Shown here one piece after another: positions 35,200-45,529 of a stretch of DNA of 64,000 nt; positions within the stretch are counted from its first letter, which is position 1; each line of letters begins with the position of its first letter. Source of the stretch: Zantedeschia hybrid cultivar (lineage: Eukaryota; Streptophyta; Magnoliopsida; Alismatales; Araceae); assembly GCA_030544215.1 (NCBI GenBank), contig JARZZO010000002.1, forward strand, positions 59,030,650 through 59,094,649. The letters run 5' to 3'. The notes under the pieces are model-generated. The model saw only the letters and a program-made list of their open reading frames with translations, was not told the origin of the DNA and searched no databases. The position numbers and the translations under genes were made by a program.

Positions 35200-37011
35200 A
35201 ATATTTCCCTCTCCCTCCCCTCCTTCAAACCCCACAACTTCCCCCTCAGCTCTTCCCTCCTTAACACCTTTTCTCAAAATAGATTTTCCTCCTCTAGCAC
35301 CCCTGGCTAAGCTGAGATGCCATCTGTTTTGGATTTTGTAAAATGCCGCTTTGATATCTTTCTTTACCCCCCTCGAACAACACCTCGACCATCTCTGCAA
35401 CCTCCCTTACCTTGTCTGCTGTAAAATTGTCATCTTCAGGAGCAATTCCTTAACATCTTCCTTCTCCCAATCATGGCCCTCCCTCTGACAAGCCAAAGCA
35501 GCCTTAACCCCCACCTCCATCATAGGATCACCAGAAACCCTCGCAGCCATAGGTGAAGACAGAGTGTCTCTGACGACTTCTGGTGAGGCCTGGATCATCT
35601 CAACCCCCTCCTGGTTCGTCTCAACATTCAAGCCTAGAAGGTTCTCCGTCAAGGACTTGAACTCCCATCAATTGGCAGTGGTCGACTTTGGCATGGGACG
35701 AATGGAAGCTGCTTCGCACCATCTCCGCCATTGGTCTTCCTCGGAAGGGCTCATCCCTAGCCAGGTACCTCCCCTGTGGCATCGGTGACGGCCCTTGTAG
35801 CACCTCGTGGAGAGAAAGAGGAGACAAGGGCTACCGTAGGAGAGGAACTCCGAGCTCCCTCAAGATCACCGTAGAAGCTGGTCAAGAGATCATTGCGTTC
35901 GGACGGTGAAGAAGACTTGCGCCGGGTCCACGAATAGGTCCAGGGTCCATAGCAAATACGGGTAAGTTACGTGTCCTCATACTAGGACCCGAACCATCCG
36001 CTGACTTGGATGTGAAAATCGTCCAATGCGAACCGATACAAGCACCTCCTGGTTCAGACAGCCGAGCGACGGGTATTTTGAAATTTAAGAACTAGTTTGT
36101 ACCTTCTTCCTCCTCCATCAACCGTAATCTCCCAACTGTAACCGGCAGTGGCGGCTCCTCCTAGACACTGACTCGGATATCGAATCAAGAAGACCCTTCC
36201 GACAAGCTTGAGCTCTATTGTGTCCAGCACCAATTCCTTCAACTGCACCCGCACCACAATGTTGACCGCTATCAAGGATCCCACCCAACTGAGCTATCGG
36301 ACATCCCCAAGAAGTTCTCCGAACGATTGGATGAGGTGGTGGACTCCCTCAGCATCGCATAGAGGAAGCGGGACACCCAAAAGTCGGACGGGAACTGAGA
36401 CACTTCTCAGATCAGAGAAAGTGCCAAGGTGGAGAAGCCATTGTTGGCACCTGAGCACGAACGCCCCAACTGCCAAATGGTTGAGATCCACCACCCTTCT
36501 TGCCTCCTCCTCCGTCTCTGTGAGTGCCAAGAAAGGATGGGGACTGATCTACTGCACTTCTCAGACTCCCTCATATCCTCCATCTTGCGCTAAGATCTCC
36601 TTGACTAAGTCTGCTGTCAGGCTATCCACTACGGGCGACACCAAAACGCTCCTTCGGAGCTTCAACAGGCGGGGGCGAGGAAACCCTCATCCAATGTGGA
36701 GACGGTTGACACCGAGGAGAAGCGGGTTTGACTTCCGATACCACCTCAATGAAAGATCTCTTGCGCGACCCACCCGAAGCAGATGGGCAGAGCTTATAAA
36801 CATGGCCCTCCCTACTACAGAGAAGGCAACGCACTGAAGCAGAGCACGATCTTGCCCAATGACCCAGCTGAAGGCATCGGAAGCAGCTGGCGGGCTTGGC
36901 GGCGTCCGGAGCCCCTTCCCATCGACTACCTCCAAGGGGTGTGCAGGTGGCTCCCGAAGCAACCGCTGGTGGAGACCGCATCCGGTCCCCCGCACCGCTC
37001 CTCTCCGCCAT
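35200..37011 (-). pseudogene. LINE-1 ORF1: nucleic-acid-binding protein (broken)
   Basis: ORF1 of plant L1 elements coats the element RNA. The first part (36622-37011, from ATG 37011) starts MAERSGAG and has two CX2CX4HX4C zinc knuckles in a row, CFRCLQLGHWARSC and CLLCSREGHVYKLC. After a break, 36294-36530 reads SVPVRLLGVPLPLCDAEG and LIQSFGELLGDV, resembling the ORF1 domain (DUF4283-like) that often accompanies such knuckles. Further pieces are 36054-36284, 35621-35827 and 35407-35652. High GC on the opposite strand gives a 209-codon shadow reading. No coiled coil was recognised. Confidence 0.75.
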
Positions 37012-37045
37012 TCGGCATATGCCAAGATTTTCCTCTTTTTCCCTT

Positions 37046-37057
37046 AATTCTATATTA
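37046..37057. repeat. Target-site duplication of LINE-1 (right)
   Basis: AATTCTATATTA, identical to 31431-31442; next to the 5' end of the element. Confidence 0.85.
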
Positions 37058-37100
37058 ATGCAAAGGCAAAAACCAAAAGATTTGAAGCAGTCAAGTTTTA

Positions 37101-37114
37101 ATGGGCTAAAAGAT
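37101..37114. repeat. Target-site duplication of LINE-2 (left)
   Basis: ATGGGCTAAAAGAT, identical to 42617-42630. Confidence 0.9.
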
Positions 37115-37220
37115 CATTTTTCGAGAAAAAGCGTGGATTGTACCACCAATTTATTAAAAGAGAGGAAGTACAATCACCTGGATAGGAGAGATTCCTATCC
37201 TGTAAAAAATTAAAAAACGA

Positions 37221-40200
37221 TTAAGGCGTGCTAATATCAAATGCCTTAATCCACGAATCTAGAATACAAGCCCCAGTATATCTATACAAGGAATACAAAA
37301 AAGAAGCTACGCAAACAAATGTTTTCAACATATATTTACTTCCCCGAAATATAGCATCATTTCTTTCCCGCCATATGCTCCAGCTGACTACATGTGGAAG
37401 AATACCATAAAGAATCCTCAACTCCCGCTGCCATGTTTGCTGCTTCAATTGCCTGAAAACTTCCATAGCTCCAGGACATTATTGGAGGTTGGCTGAAAAT
37501 TAAGAATTTTCCCAAATATTTCCCAGACATGCTTACTGATAACACAAGTCACTAACAGATGATCAACATCTTCATGCACAGCACAAAATGAGCAAATAGT
37601 ATCTGTATCAGGACACCATTTCCTTCTGTATGTATACTTTACTGATTAACCTTTTCTCATACATTAACCACATAAAAGCTCTGACTTTGAGTGGAGCCTT
37701 CACCTTCCAAACATCATCATATTTCAGATAAGTTAGCATTTCTCCTTCCGGCACAGAGCTGTGAACTTATTCTTATTAGGCTCCCAAATCAATTTGTCCA
37801 ATTTGTCCAATGAGTCTGATGAACAGAACTCATCAATTTCTTCATCTTTTAAATTTCTGCGCAGTTTAACAGTCCACTGAATAGCATTCCCAACCTCTTC
37901 AAAACAGTCATTAACTGTAGCCCACTTGTTTTCAGCTAAAGAAAAGATATTTGGAAAAGCCTCCTTTATACTTTTCTCCCCCAACCATCTATCTTTCCAA
38001 AAAAAGGTGTTCCAGCCATCACCCACCTTGAAAAGGATATGCTTCTGGAAATGAGTTCCCACTGCAACAATATCAGACCACATATTGGAGCCATTAACTG
38101 AATGGATATAGAATATGTATCTCGGCTGATAATGCTTGAAGTTTATGACATATTTCCATAAATATGCTTCCTCGGCCATCAACTCACATAACCATTTCCC
38201 CAGAAGTGCCATGTTCCACAGATGAATATTCTTCACCCCCATTCCCCCTTTAGATTTTGGAGTACATACATTGCTCCGTTTCACCAACGGAATACCTTTC
38301 TTGTTCTCATTATGACCTCCCAAAAGAAACTTTCCTCTGATCTTATCTATTTCTTTACACACAGACTTCGGAATGGGTAAACTAGTGAGCACTGAATTTG
38401 TCAGAGTAAGTCTGCCACACAGTCAACCTCCTCTGAATATTATGAATAATAATATCCCAATCCTTCATCTTCAGTCTTCTGTCATTTAATGGCAGTCCCA
38501 GGTAAGTAATTGGAAGCTTCCCGATATCACACCCAAGAATGCTATCAATCTGCATGGCCATTTCATCTTCTAAATTAAAAGGAATAATTGACCTCTTATT
38601 ATAATTGATTATCAGTCCCGATAGAGCTTCGAATCCTTACAAAATGAAGAGAATAGCTTTTGTGATCTCTAAATCTCCTTTGAAGAAAAACAGTGTATCA
38701 TCTGCAAACTGTAAGTGAGAAAACCCAGTCAAATTCCTGCTAATATGGATACCACTGATCCACCCATTAGACTCTGCCCAGTAAAACATTCTGCTCATGG
38801 CATTAGCCACCACAACAAATAATAACGGCCAAAGAGGATCACCCTGCTTTAATCCTCTTGTACTACCGAAATATACACACATTGCTGTCCAGAATTATTG
38901 AAAATTTTGCAGTGGAAAAACACTTCCTCAAAACCCCAATCCATTGTTGGGGAAAATTCTGCACTTCCATTAACTGTCCACAAACATTTCCAATGTACCC
39001 TGTCATATGCTTTGTTAAAATCTAACTTACAAGCCACACCTTCGGACCCCCTGATCCTCATGGAGTACAATGCCTCATGTGCTAAGAGAAAATTTTCTTT
39101 CAGTTTCCTGCCTTGAATAAAAGCTGTCTGGTTTGGCTGAATAATTCTATTGAGTACAAAACTCAATGTTGCTGATAAAATGCGGGCTATTATTTTGTAT
39201 GACCCATTCAACAGCCTTAGGCCTGCAGTCTTTCAGCTGTAAAGCATTATCTTTCTTTGGGAGCAACACCAAAAATGTACTATTAAGAACTTCATAACCT
39301 GCTTCACCATCTATGATCCCCACTGCTGCCTTAATGACCTCAGACTTGACACCCTCCCAGAAAAACTGATAGAGGCTAATAGGAATGACATCTGGTGCTG
39401 GCCCCTTATCCGCACCCAATCCAAAGACTGTGTTCTTAACTTCATCTTCCGTCACAGGACGAGTAAGGATATATTGCTCTTCTGCAGATAACTTAGTGAT
39501 ATCAGGATCCGCCCAATCTGGAAACCACCTTCTCTCAGCTGAAAATAAAGCTTTATAAAAACTGATCATTTCCTCCACAATTTTATCCTCATCCTCAATC
39601 CACTTATCTTGTCTTTGAATACTTGATATATTCTTCCTCCTCCTTACGTTTGCTATTTGATGAAAGAATTTTGTATTGCGACACCTTCTTTCAACCAAAC
39701 TGCACTAGTTCTCCGCCTCCATCAGATTTCCTCTTCTATAAGCCAATCACCATACTGTGTTTTCATCACTGATCTTTGATTAAGTTCCTGCTCATTTAAA
39801 GGCCTACTTTCCTCAATTCTGTCCAATTCTTTAAGAGCTTCCATTGCTTGTTGCCAAGAATGAATATTCCTTGCCTCCATTTGTCAGCCCATTCTTTCAT
39901 CTTGTGTTTGAGATTTCTAATCTTCAGCGCTAGTACCCTCGGCCCAGAATGGATACCAACTGGCTGCTTCCAAGATTCCCCAACCATAATTCTGAAATCC
40001 TCATATTGCATCCAAACCTTTTCCAGACGAAAAGGTTTCTTCCTACTTTTCTTCCTCTGACAATCAAGAAGAATGGCATTATGGTCAGAAACTGTTCTAG
40101 GTTGTTCAGAGATTCTAGCCAAATGAAATATACTCTCCCATCTATCAGTAACCAAAGCTCTGTCAAGTTTGGACATGGACGATACCTGTCTACCATTAGA

Positions 40201-40738
40201 CCATGTAAACTGCACATTTGGAATATTAAATTCCATTTAAGCACATTTCTCGATCCAGTCACTGAATAACTGCATCCCTTTATTGAATTTTCCACCCTTA
40301 TTCCTTTCTGATGGTCTTCGACTAGTTGAAGTCTCCTATAACACACCAAGGCAGATCAAATTTCCTGTGACAGCAACATAAATCTTCCAACATTAGTTGT
40401 TGGTCTTGTACTTGATGAGGACCATAAACCCCTGTCAGCATCCAAGGATCTTTATTTCGATTATCACATAACTTCACAGAAACAAAATATTCACCGATCT
40501 CCAGCAGTTGACCATCCCACAAGTTCTTATTCCATGCTATAATAATCCCTCCTGATTGACCAGAAGCCATCCTGAAAACAAAATCCGGCTCCCCTAATGG
40601 TGTGATTTTCCTGATAGCATCAGCATCAATCTTCTCCATCTTTGTTTCCTGCAAGCAGAGGATTCTCATAAGTTCTTTGACTACACACTTCTTCCCTTCT
40701 TCATTCAACCCCCTTATGTTCCACGACATAAGGATCAT
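37221..40738 (-). pseudogene. LINE-2 ORF2: endonuclease/reverse transcriptase (broken)
   Basis: It starts at ATG 40738 with MILMSWNIRGLNEEGKK, LCLQETKME, GVYGPHQVQ and CVIGDFN, and the endonuclease SDH box (TVSDHNAILLDC) is in the next piece (39796-40236). RT pieces are 39147-39698 (GADKGPAPDVIPISLYQFFW), 38849-39211 (MNGSYKIIARILS, NQTAFIQGRKLKENF, LDFNKAYDRVHW) and 38637-38882 (RGLKQGDPLWPLLFV), with an intact F-A-D-D catalytic box at 38697-38708. Then come 37733-38392 (GMGVKNIHLWNMALLGKWL) and the zf-RVT Cys/His segment near 37440-37620 (CSFCAVHEDVDHLLVTC). At least four frame breaks separate the pieces. The RT core is better kept than in LINE-1. Confidence 0.9.
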
Positions 40739-40799
40739 TTTGAAACCCGATGCCCCCTTAGATCCACACTGTCATCTGACATACTATTAACAACTTTAC

Positions 40800-42592
40800 T
40801 GTCTGTTAACAAGCTCCTCATTTCCCTCTTACCCTTCGCACCGACGACTAAGTCTTCTACAGCTTTTGTTCTTCCATGGCAAATTTTCCTGTACTGCCCA
40901 ATTTTTCCATCTATTTGTAAACCTATCCCCAAAGCTTTCCTTGCAATCTCTGCATTGTCCCATTCTGCCAGAAAAGAGTCCTTTCCGTCCTCTATTTTCT
41001 CCTTTCTTCTTTTATTGTGCTGATTATTTGCATTTGCTGGTACAATATCCAGTGGCTTTGGATCTTGCAGATCGTCGGCGATCTTTGCGGGCAAAGAAGA
41101 GGAAAGAGGAAGACGGGATGTAGTTGGAGGGGTACAAGTATAAGATACTTACTTGTATCCAACTTTGGCTCGCCCCAGCTGGCTTTCTCCATCTCCGATG
41201 GTGAATGAAGCGGAACAGCTGCACCTTCATCCCCGCACCTTCCTCTCCTTCAAAGGCAGCGGACGCCCTTCCTTCTATTACCCTTCCTCGTTTGTCGGCG
41301 CACCTCATGAACCAGCTCCGAAGCCAGCGAAGCCAAAATATCAACCCACCCCTTCTTATCAGAATTGCCAATAATACCCCTTCCAGAACCATCTTGTGTC
41401 AAGCGAACTCCATGGATGTGAGGATCAATGTCGTCTTTATCCGAGCCATCTATGGACCGACTTTGACTAACAGGTGGACCCTGGTTCGCTAGATCTGGTT
41501 CAACAAATGGAACACGTTTGTCTCCGTGACTTGGCATCAATAACTCACCTTGACTCGTTGGTTCTTCAGGTTGTTCCCGCACCAACTCAGTCTTCTTCCT
41601 CCCATCGTCCTCACCACCTGAAACCCTAGCCGCCCTGTCTCTCTCTGTAAGCCATAACAACTTCTTTATATGACCAATTATTGTTTTCCTCCTAATACTC
41701 CTTCAAAGATTCCATGACCACCTTTATCCAGAAGAATTCATCTCCCCACCTAAGCCTCACCCAGTGAGGAATATGAATCCCCTGTTCCACTGCAATCAAC
41801 ACACGAGCATAGGCCAAGGACTCCCACTCAATGATTCTCCTATCCACCCTCTTAATCCTACCAAAAGATGCAGCAATCGCCTTGAATACTTCAACATCCC
41901 ATAGATGCCATGGAATACCTTCCATCTACACCATCTAAACGAAGCTCTGTTTGTCTTCTGTGTGCCAGCCGCAGGAGCCCATGCCTTCCATTTGACACTA
42001 GCATCTTTGCACTGCAAATTTTCCATTGACAAAATGTCATGGAACAAACTCTCAGAAGAACACCATATCAGGATCTGACTGTCATCCACAAATCGAAACC
42101 AGCACCAGCCAATGTTTCTGCAAAACACGTTGGAACTCATCTTAATGAACAGTTCCAGAAACAGATCCCATAACACATCTTCTACAAAACCTCCAGTTGT
42201 CATTAAAGGATGGAAAGCATGGAGCTTCAACACACGGGCCTTTAAATCCTTCTTCTAAACCTTCAACCTCCACAGAAAAGCACCTGCCACCACCTCAGAC
42301 CTAGGAATCCTCCCAGAACGGGCAGACATAACACCTTTTCGCTTCTTTGTGCAGAAATAACTCATATGTCTGAACCCCCCACAGCACATGCATACAAAGG
42401 CATTGCGACATCTTCTACTCGATGTCCAGTCTCAAGACACCGAAAGCATCTTCCACTGAAGAATTGACCTTCTTTCTTCACCCCACCCTTACCTCTCTCT
42501 GGCTTGAGATCTTCTACGCTTCGCTCCTTTCCTCCTGCTCCCGTTCTGCTCCGCTCCTTTCCTCTCGCTCCCGCTCCGCTTTGCTCCGCCAT
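40800..42592 (-). pseudogene. LINE-2 ORF1: zinc-knuckle, DUF4283-like protein (broken)
   Basis: It begins at ATG 42592 (MAEQSGAGARGKERSRTG). It has two zinc knuckles separated by a frameshift near 42410: CFRCLETGH, whose last Cys is lost in the current frame, and CMCCGGFRHMSYFC in the next frame. Then 41796-42233 (LKLHAFHPLMTTGGFVED, WCWFRFVDDSQILIWCSS) and 41692-41925 (MEGIPWHLWDVEVFKAI, ASFGRIKRVD) form the RNA-binding, DUF4283-like domain typical of plant LINE ORF1. The C-terminal part (41250-41660, 40735-41094) is hydrophilic and poorly conserved. It is broken by stops and shifts, so it is a pseudogene. Confidence 0.85.
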
Positions 42593-42616
42593 TCCACCCC
42601 ACAAATATATTGTGCT

Positions 42617-42630
42617 ATGGGCTAAAAGAT
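42617..42630. repeat. Target-site duplication of LINE-2 (right)
   Basis: ATGGGCTAAAAGAT, identical to 37101-37114. Confidence 0.9.
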
Positions 42631-43725
42631 TGTGCTGAATCTGCTGATAGGAAGAATAACCTTTATTGCAGTAATACCTGCAATTCATAGGATCTAGATA
42701 GGAAGGAACCTTGCAAGACTTAGAAATGGATTCTACCAGTTGCTATTTTTAGTGACTGATCTATCTACTTCAGAACTCAAAGTGGTAAACAACCAACTAG
42801 CAACTGAGGGACCAAATATCTTGCTACTGTTGTGCAGATGAAAAACTTGCCAAAGTTGAGTTGCGTTATGTACTTTTAGTCTTTTAACTTTTTACTATTA
42901 TAATAGTTATACCATTTAACTACATTGCAATGTCATCGCTACTGCATGTCTAGCAAGAACATTCTCTGGTATTGGTCTTTTTTCTCCTTCACAGAAAATG
43001 CAGTCAAACGAACACCTTCTAAAAGCTTATTTGTTACTGAGTCCCAATATCACTTGACTAACATTTTGTTTTCTTATTCTTCAGTAAATTAAGAAGGCAA
43101 GCATCCGGTAGGTGAAGCTTTTAACAATCAAAACCAAAAAATATCCACTAAGAGAAATTACTAATGAAATGAAAATGAAATTAGTTTTACTTCAGTTTTG
43201 AGATATTCATCCCCTTCATTCTTAGCTTCACTTGGGACCAGGTCAAAATGTATTAAAAAAATCTAACAATGAGATGACATGAAAAGTATGCAATACTGCA
43301 TGTTTGTTTCAAATGCAATGTATATCTTGACACCATGACTACTTAAAACTATACCAAGAAGAAAGAAATGATTATAAGATACATAAAGCAATTGATAATT
43401 ATAAGGAAGAAAGATATTTCTTAATATTAAGAAAGGGATTTCTTAAAACTTCTACACAAGATTTTTGTCCTTCTAAAGTGAGCAAAACCTTTCTCGTCAT
43501 GCTGAACAAAAGAAAAGAAAAGGAAATTTTAAGGAGAATCTCATAGAATAGAATAGAATCACATTCCACAAAGAATTCATCAATGAACTTCGAGAAGTAA
43601 TGTAGGTCAAGACCCTCTTAGAATCAGTTTTGATGGGTTCTCCTTCTGAATGGTATAAGTACGAGCACCATCCTGAAGAAGTAGTTTGTCTTCCATCAGC
43701 CAGAAACTAGGATCCAATTTTTGAG
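42631..43725. other. Unassigned AT-rich sequence
   Basis: No long reading or repeat recognised. It could be the 3' flank or untranslated region of the putative exon at 43782-43945. Confidence 0.35.
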
Positions 43726-43781
43726 ATTCATTCATTGTCTGCAAAGACCATATTGGAAGGGATCAGGAAGAAAGGTTGTAC

Positions 43782-43945
43782 CTTTGCATGGTACTCAAAC
43801 ATCCGATGAGGAGGTTCAGTAACGTCAGCTGCTGCAACAGTTGAAATATGCCTGTTGCCAAGAAACAAGCTGCTCCTCGGGTTCAGTTCTGTCACAGATC
43901 TGAAGCCATTCTTCAGGGGTGAAGACAGTACAGAGAACCATCTAG
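43782..43945 (-). pseudogene. Putative exon encoding a mitochondrial-presequence-like segment
   Basis: On the minus strand ACTTACCAG (acceptor) precedes an open exon that reads LKNGFRSVTELNPRSS, then LFLGNRHISTVAAADVTEP and PHRMFEYHAK, and ends at AAG followed by GTACAA (possible donor). If not spliced, the frame stops at 43728. The Arg/Ser-rich start and the RHISTVAAA stretch look like a matrix-targeting presequence with its cleavage region. I do not recognise the protein. It lies about 1.1 kb downstream of uS19m copy 3 on the same strand. On the plus strand a strong donor-like GTAAGT at 43949 is an alternative reading. Confidence 0.35.
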
Positions 43946-44230
43946 CTGGTAAGTGTGCCTATGAGAGAAAGGCATGTAGATTATGACAAGTACCACCGAG
44001 CATGCCAAAAAATGAGTCCGCATATCAACACTTTCAAACCAAATAAAAATTGGCTTTAGGTTAAAATATGCAGGCAAGCAAAGGAATCCCTTTGGTTCTT
44101 TATAAACAAAAGAAAGAGCAGCAATAGAAGCAAAAATTTTGGGAAAAAAAAGGACCAAAATCCAAGGGGAAAAAATCGTCACACATGCAAGTTTAGAAAT
44201 TGCATAACAAAGAGATCTCACTTGAGAGCC

Positions 44231-45527
44231 TAAACATCACAACCCAAGAAGATAATGTGATCTCTAGTTTCTCTCTTCGAATTAGGCTACCTGACAATGC
44301 TTGTCAAAATACTTCAAATACACCAGTAAACAACCTAACAGATATTAATTACAATCCCGCTTGTGCCCATCTCCGCCATTTTTTTGATATTGATTAGAAC
44401 TCGTCATCCCTTTAAGGGGTCATTTTGTTTGACATAAAATATCGGTCTTGAAATTATTGGATTACAAAACCAGTAAAACTAAAATCTCTGATTTTAACAT
44501 CGCCGGTTCCAATTTCAGATAGCTTTACACTGACGGTCAAAATCAACTAAGGGCTTGTTTAGTGCGTTGCAAAGTACCCTAAAATCTTGGCTTTGAAATC
44601 ACCAGTTCTTAAATCAGTGAAAACAAAATGTCTGATTTTAAAATCACCGGTTTTGATTTATGGTGATTTTAAAATGAATATCGAAGTCAGATACAAAGAG
44701 GATTTTAGGGGTCAACTGATTTTTGAAATATGACATACTAAACTTATGAAAAAGTACCGTAAAATAATTTAAGACCGTTTACGACGTTTTATGGCATTTT
44801 ATGATGCACCGAACGATACCTAAAAAGAATTATCACATATTCACATGAGCCAACTGACATTTAAATACAGCAATTTACGACAGTCGGGTACAGTGTAAAA
44901 CAATTTACAGCGCCCCAAATATAACAAAAACCCTGTTTTACCGCATTTTACAACGTTTTACAGCATTTTAGATCACACCAAACGACCACTCCTTAAAAAA
45001 GAACAGAAGCATGTTATGGGATTTGCTTTACCGGGCCATGGGAGGAGGCGGCGGGGGTAGCCCAGGTGCTGTAACGCCTGGCGCCGCCGCGCTTGGAGCC
45101 GGTGGCGTTGGCGCCGGTGCGCCAGGGCTTGCGGCGGCGGGTCATGGCGAACTCACCGAACTTGTGGCCGACCATGGCCTCGGTGATCTTGCGGCGGACA
45201 TGGTTCTTGCCGTTGTAGACGAGGACGGAGGCGCCGACGAACTCGGGGAGGATGGAGGAGCCGCGGGACCAGATCTTCCGGTTGGAGATGCTCTTGCCCT
45301 TCTCCTTCAGCTTCTGCAGGAACCCGTCCACGAAGCTGCCCTTCCACAGGGACCGCCTCGGCATGGCTCTTGCTTCCCCACCACGCCGAGCTTCAACGCA
45401 GAGGAGGCTGCACCCGCTGAACTAAAGTGAAGAGGATGGGGTTTAGTTGAGGTCCTCTCGAGCAGGAGTGCTCGAGGGAAGAGGTAGAGGGAAGCAAATG
45501 GGTCGGATTCGGTGCGGTTGCACCATT
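44231..45527. repeat. Third copy of the uS19m block (matches 2866-4150)
   Basis: Direct copy of the palindrome loop plus the inner right arm: MITE-like modules (44544-45000), uS19m and its GC-rich leader with the CTCGAG hairpin. Homology begins at AACATCACAACCCAAGAA and ends at GCGGTTGCACC, after which the two loci differ. This single, non-palindromic copy shows what flanked the loop before, or without, the inverted arm. Confidence 0.88.
45014..45364 (-). CDS. RPS19: Mitochondrial ribosomal protein uS19m, copy 3 (best preserved)
   Basis: A 116-codon reading with all the family hallmarks: MPRRSLWKGSFVDGFLQ, NRKIWSRGSSILPEFVG, VYNGKNHVRRKITEAMVGHK and FGEFAMTRRRKPWRT. At the conserved positions where copies 1 and 2 differ, it keeps the expected residue, so it is the likeliest functional gene. 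Its product would join the head of the mitochondrial small ribosomal subunit. The ATG gives the family N-terminus and there is no presequence in frame. The tail from about residue 90 is Gly/Ser/Ala-rich and longer than usual. CCCGGTAAAGC near codon 111 could be a 5' splice site. The upstream leader (45365-45480) contains the CTCGAG hairpin. Confidence 0.85.
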   Translation of the reverse strand: MPRRSLWKGSFVDGFLQKLKEKGKSISNRKIWSRGSSILPEFVGASVLVYNGKNHVRRKITEAMVGHKFGEFAMTRRRKPWRTGANATGSKRGGARRYSTWATPAASSHGPVKQIP

Positions 45528-45529
45528 GG

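Larger units (their letters stand above)
31443..37045 (-). mobile_element. Full-length L1-type LINE (LINE-1), 5603 bp
   Basis: Bounded by a perfect 12-bp target-site duplication. On the minus strand it begins at 37045, about 34 nt before the first ORF1 ATG (37011), and ends in an A-rich tail (plus-strand TTATTATTTTTT at 31443). Order: ORF1 with two zinc knuckles, then ORF2 with endonuclease, reverse transcriptase and zf-RVT. Several stops and frameshifts mean it cannot be autonomous now. It lies head-to-tail with a second full-length LINE, with 43 bp between their inner target duplications. Confidence 0.9.
37115..42616 (-). mobile_element. Full-length L1-type LINE (LINE-2), 5502 bp
   Basis: Bounded by a perfect 14-bp target-site duplication. 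The minus-strand 5' end at 42616 is 24 nt before the ORF1 ATG (42592). The 3' end has only a short A-rich tail (plus view CATTTTTCGAGAAAAAGCG) and then the shared GTGGATTGTACCACC motif. Domain order is the same as in LINE-1 and both ORF1s begin MAE(R/Q)SGAG, so the two belong to related families. Stops and frameshifts inactivate both ORFs. Confidence 0.92.

Noticed and set aside
36208..36837. 209-codon plus-strand reading
   Set aside because: Antisense shadow of LINE-1 ORF1, which has two zinc knuckles on the other strand.
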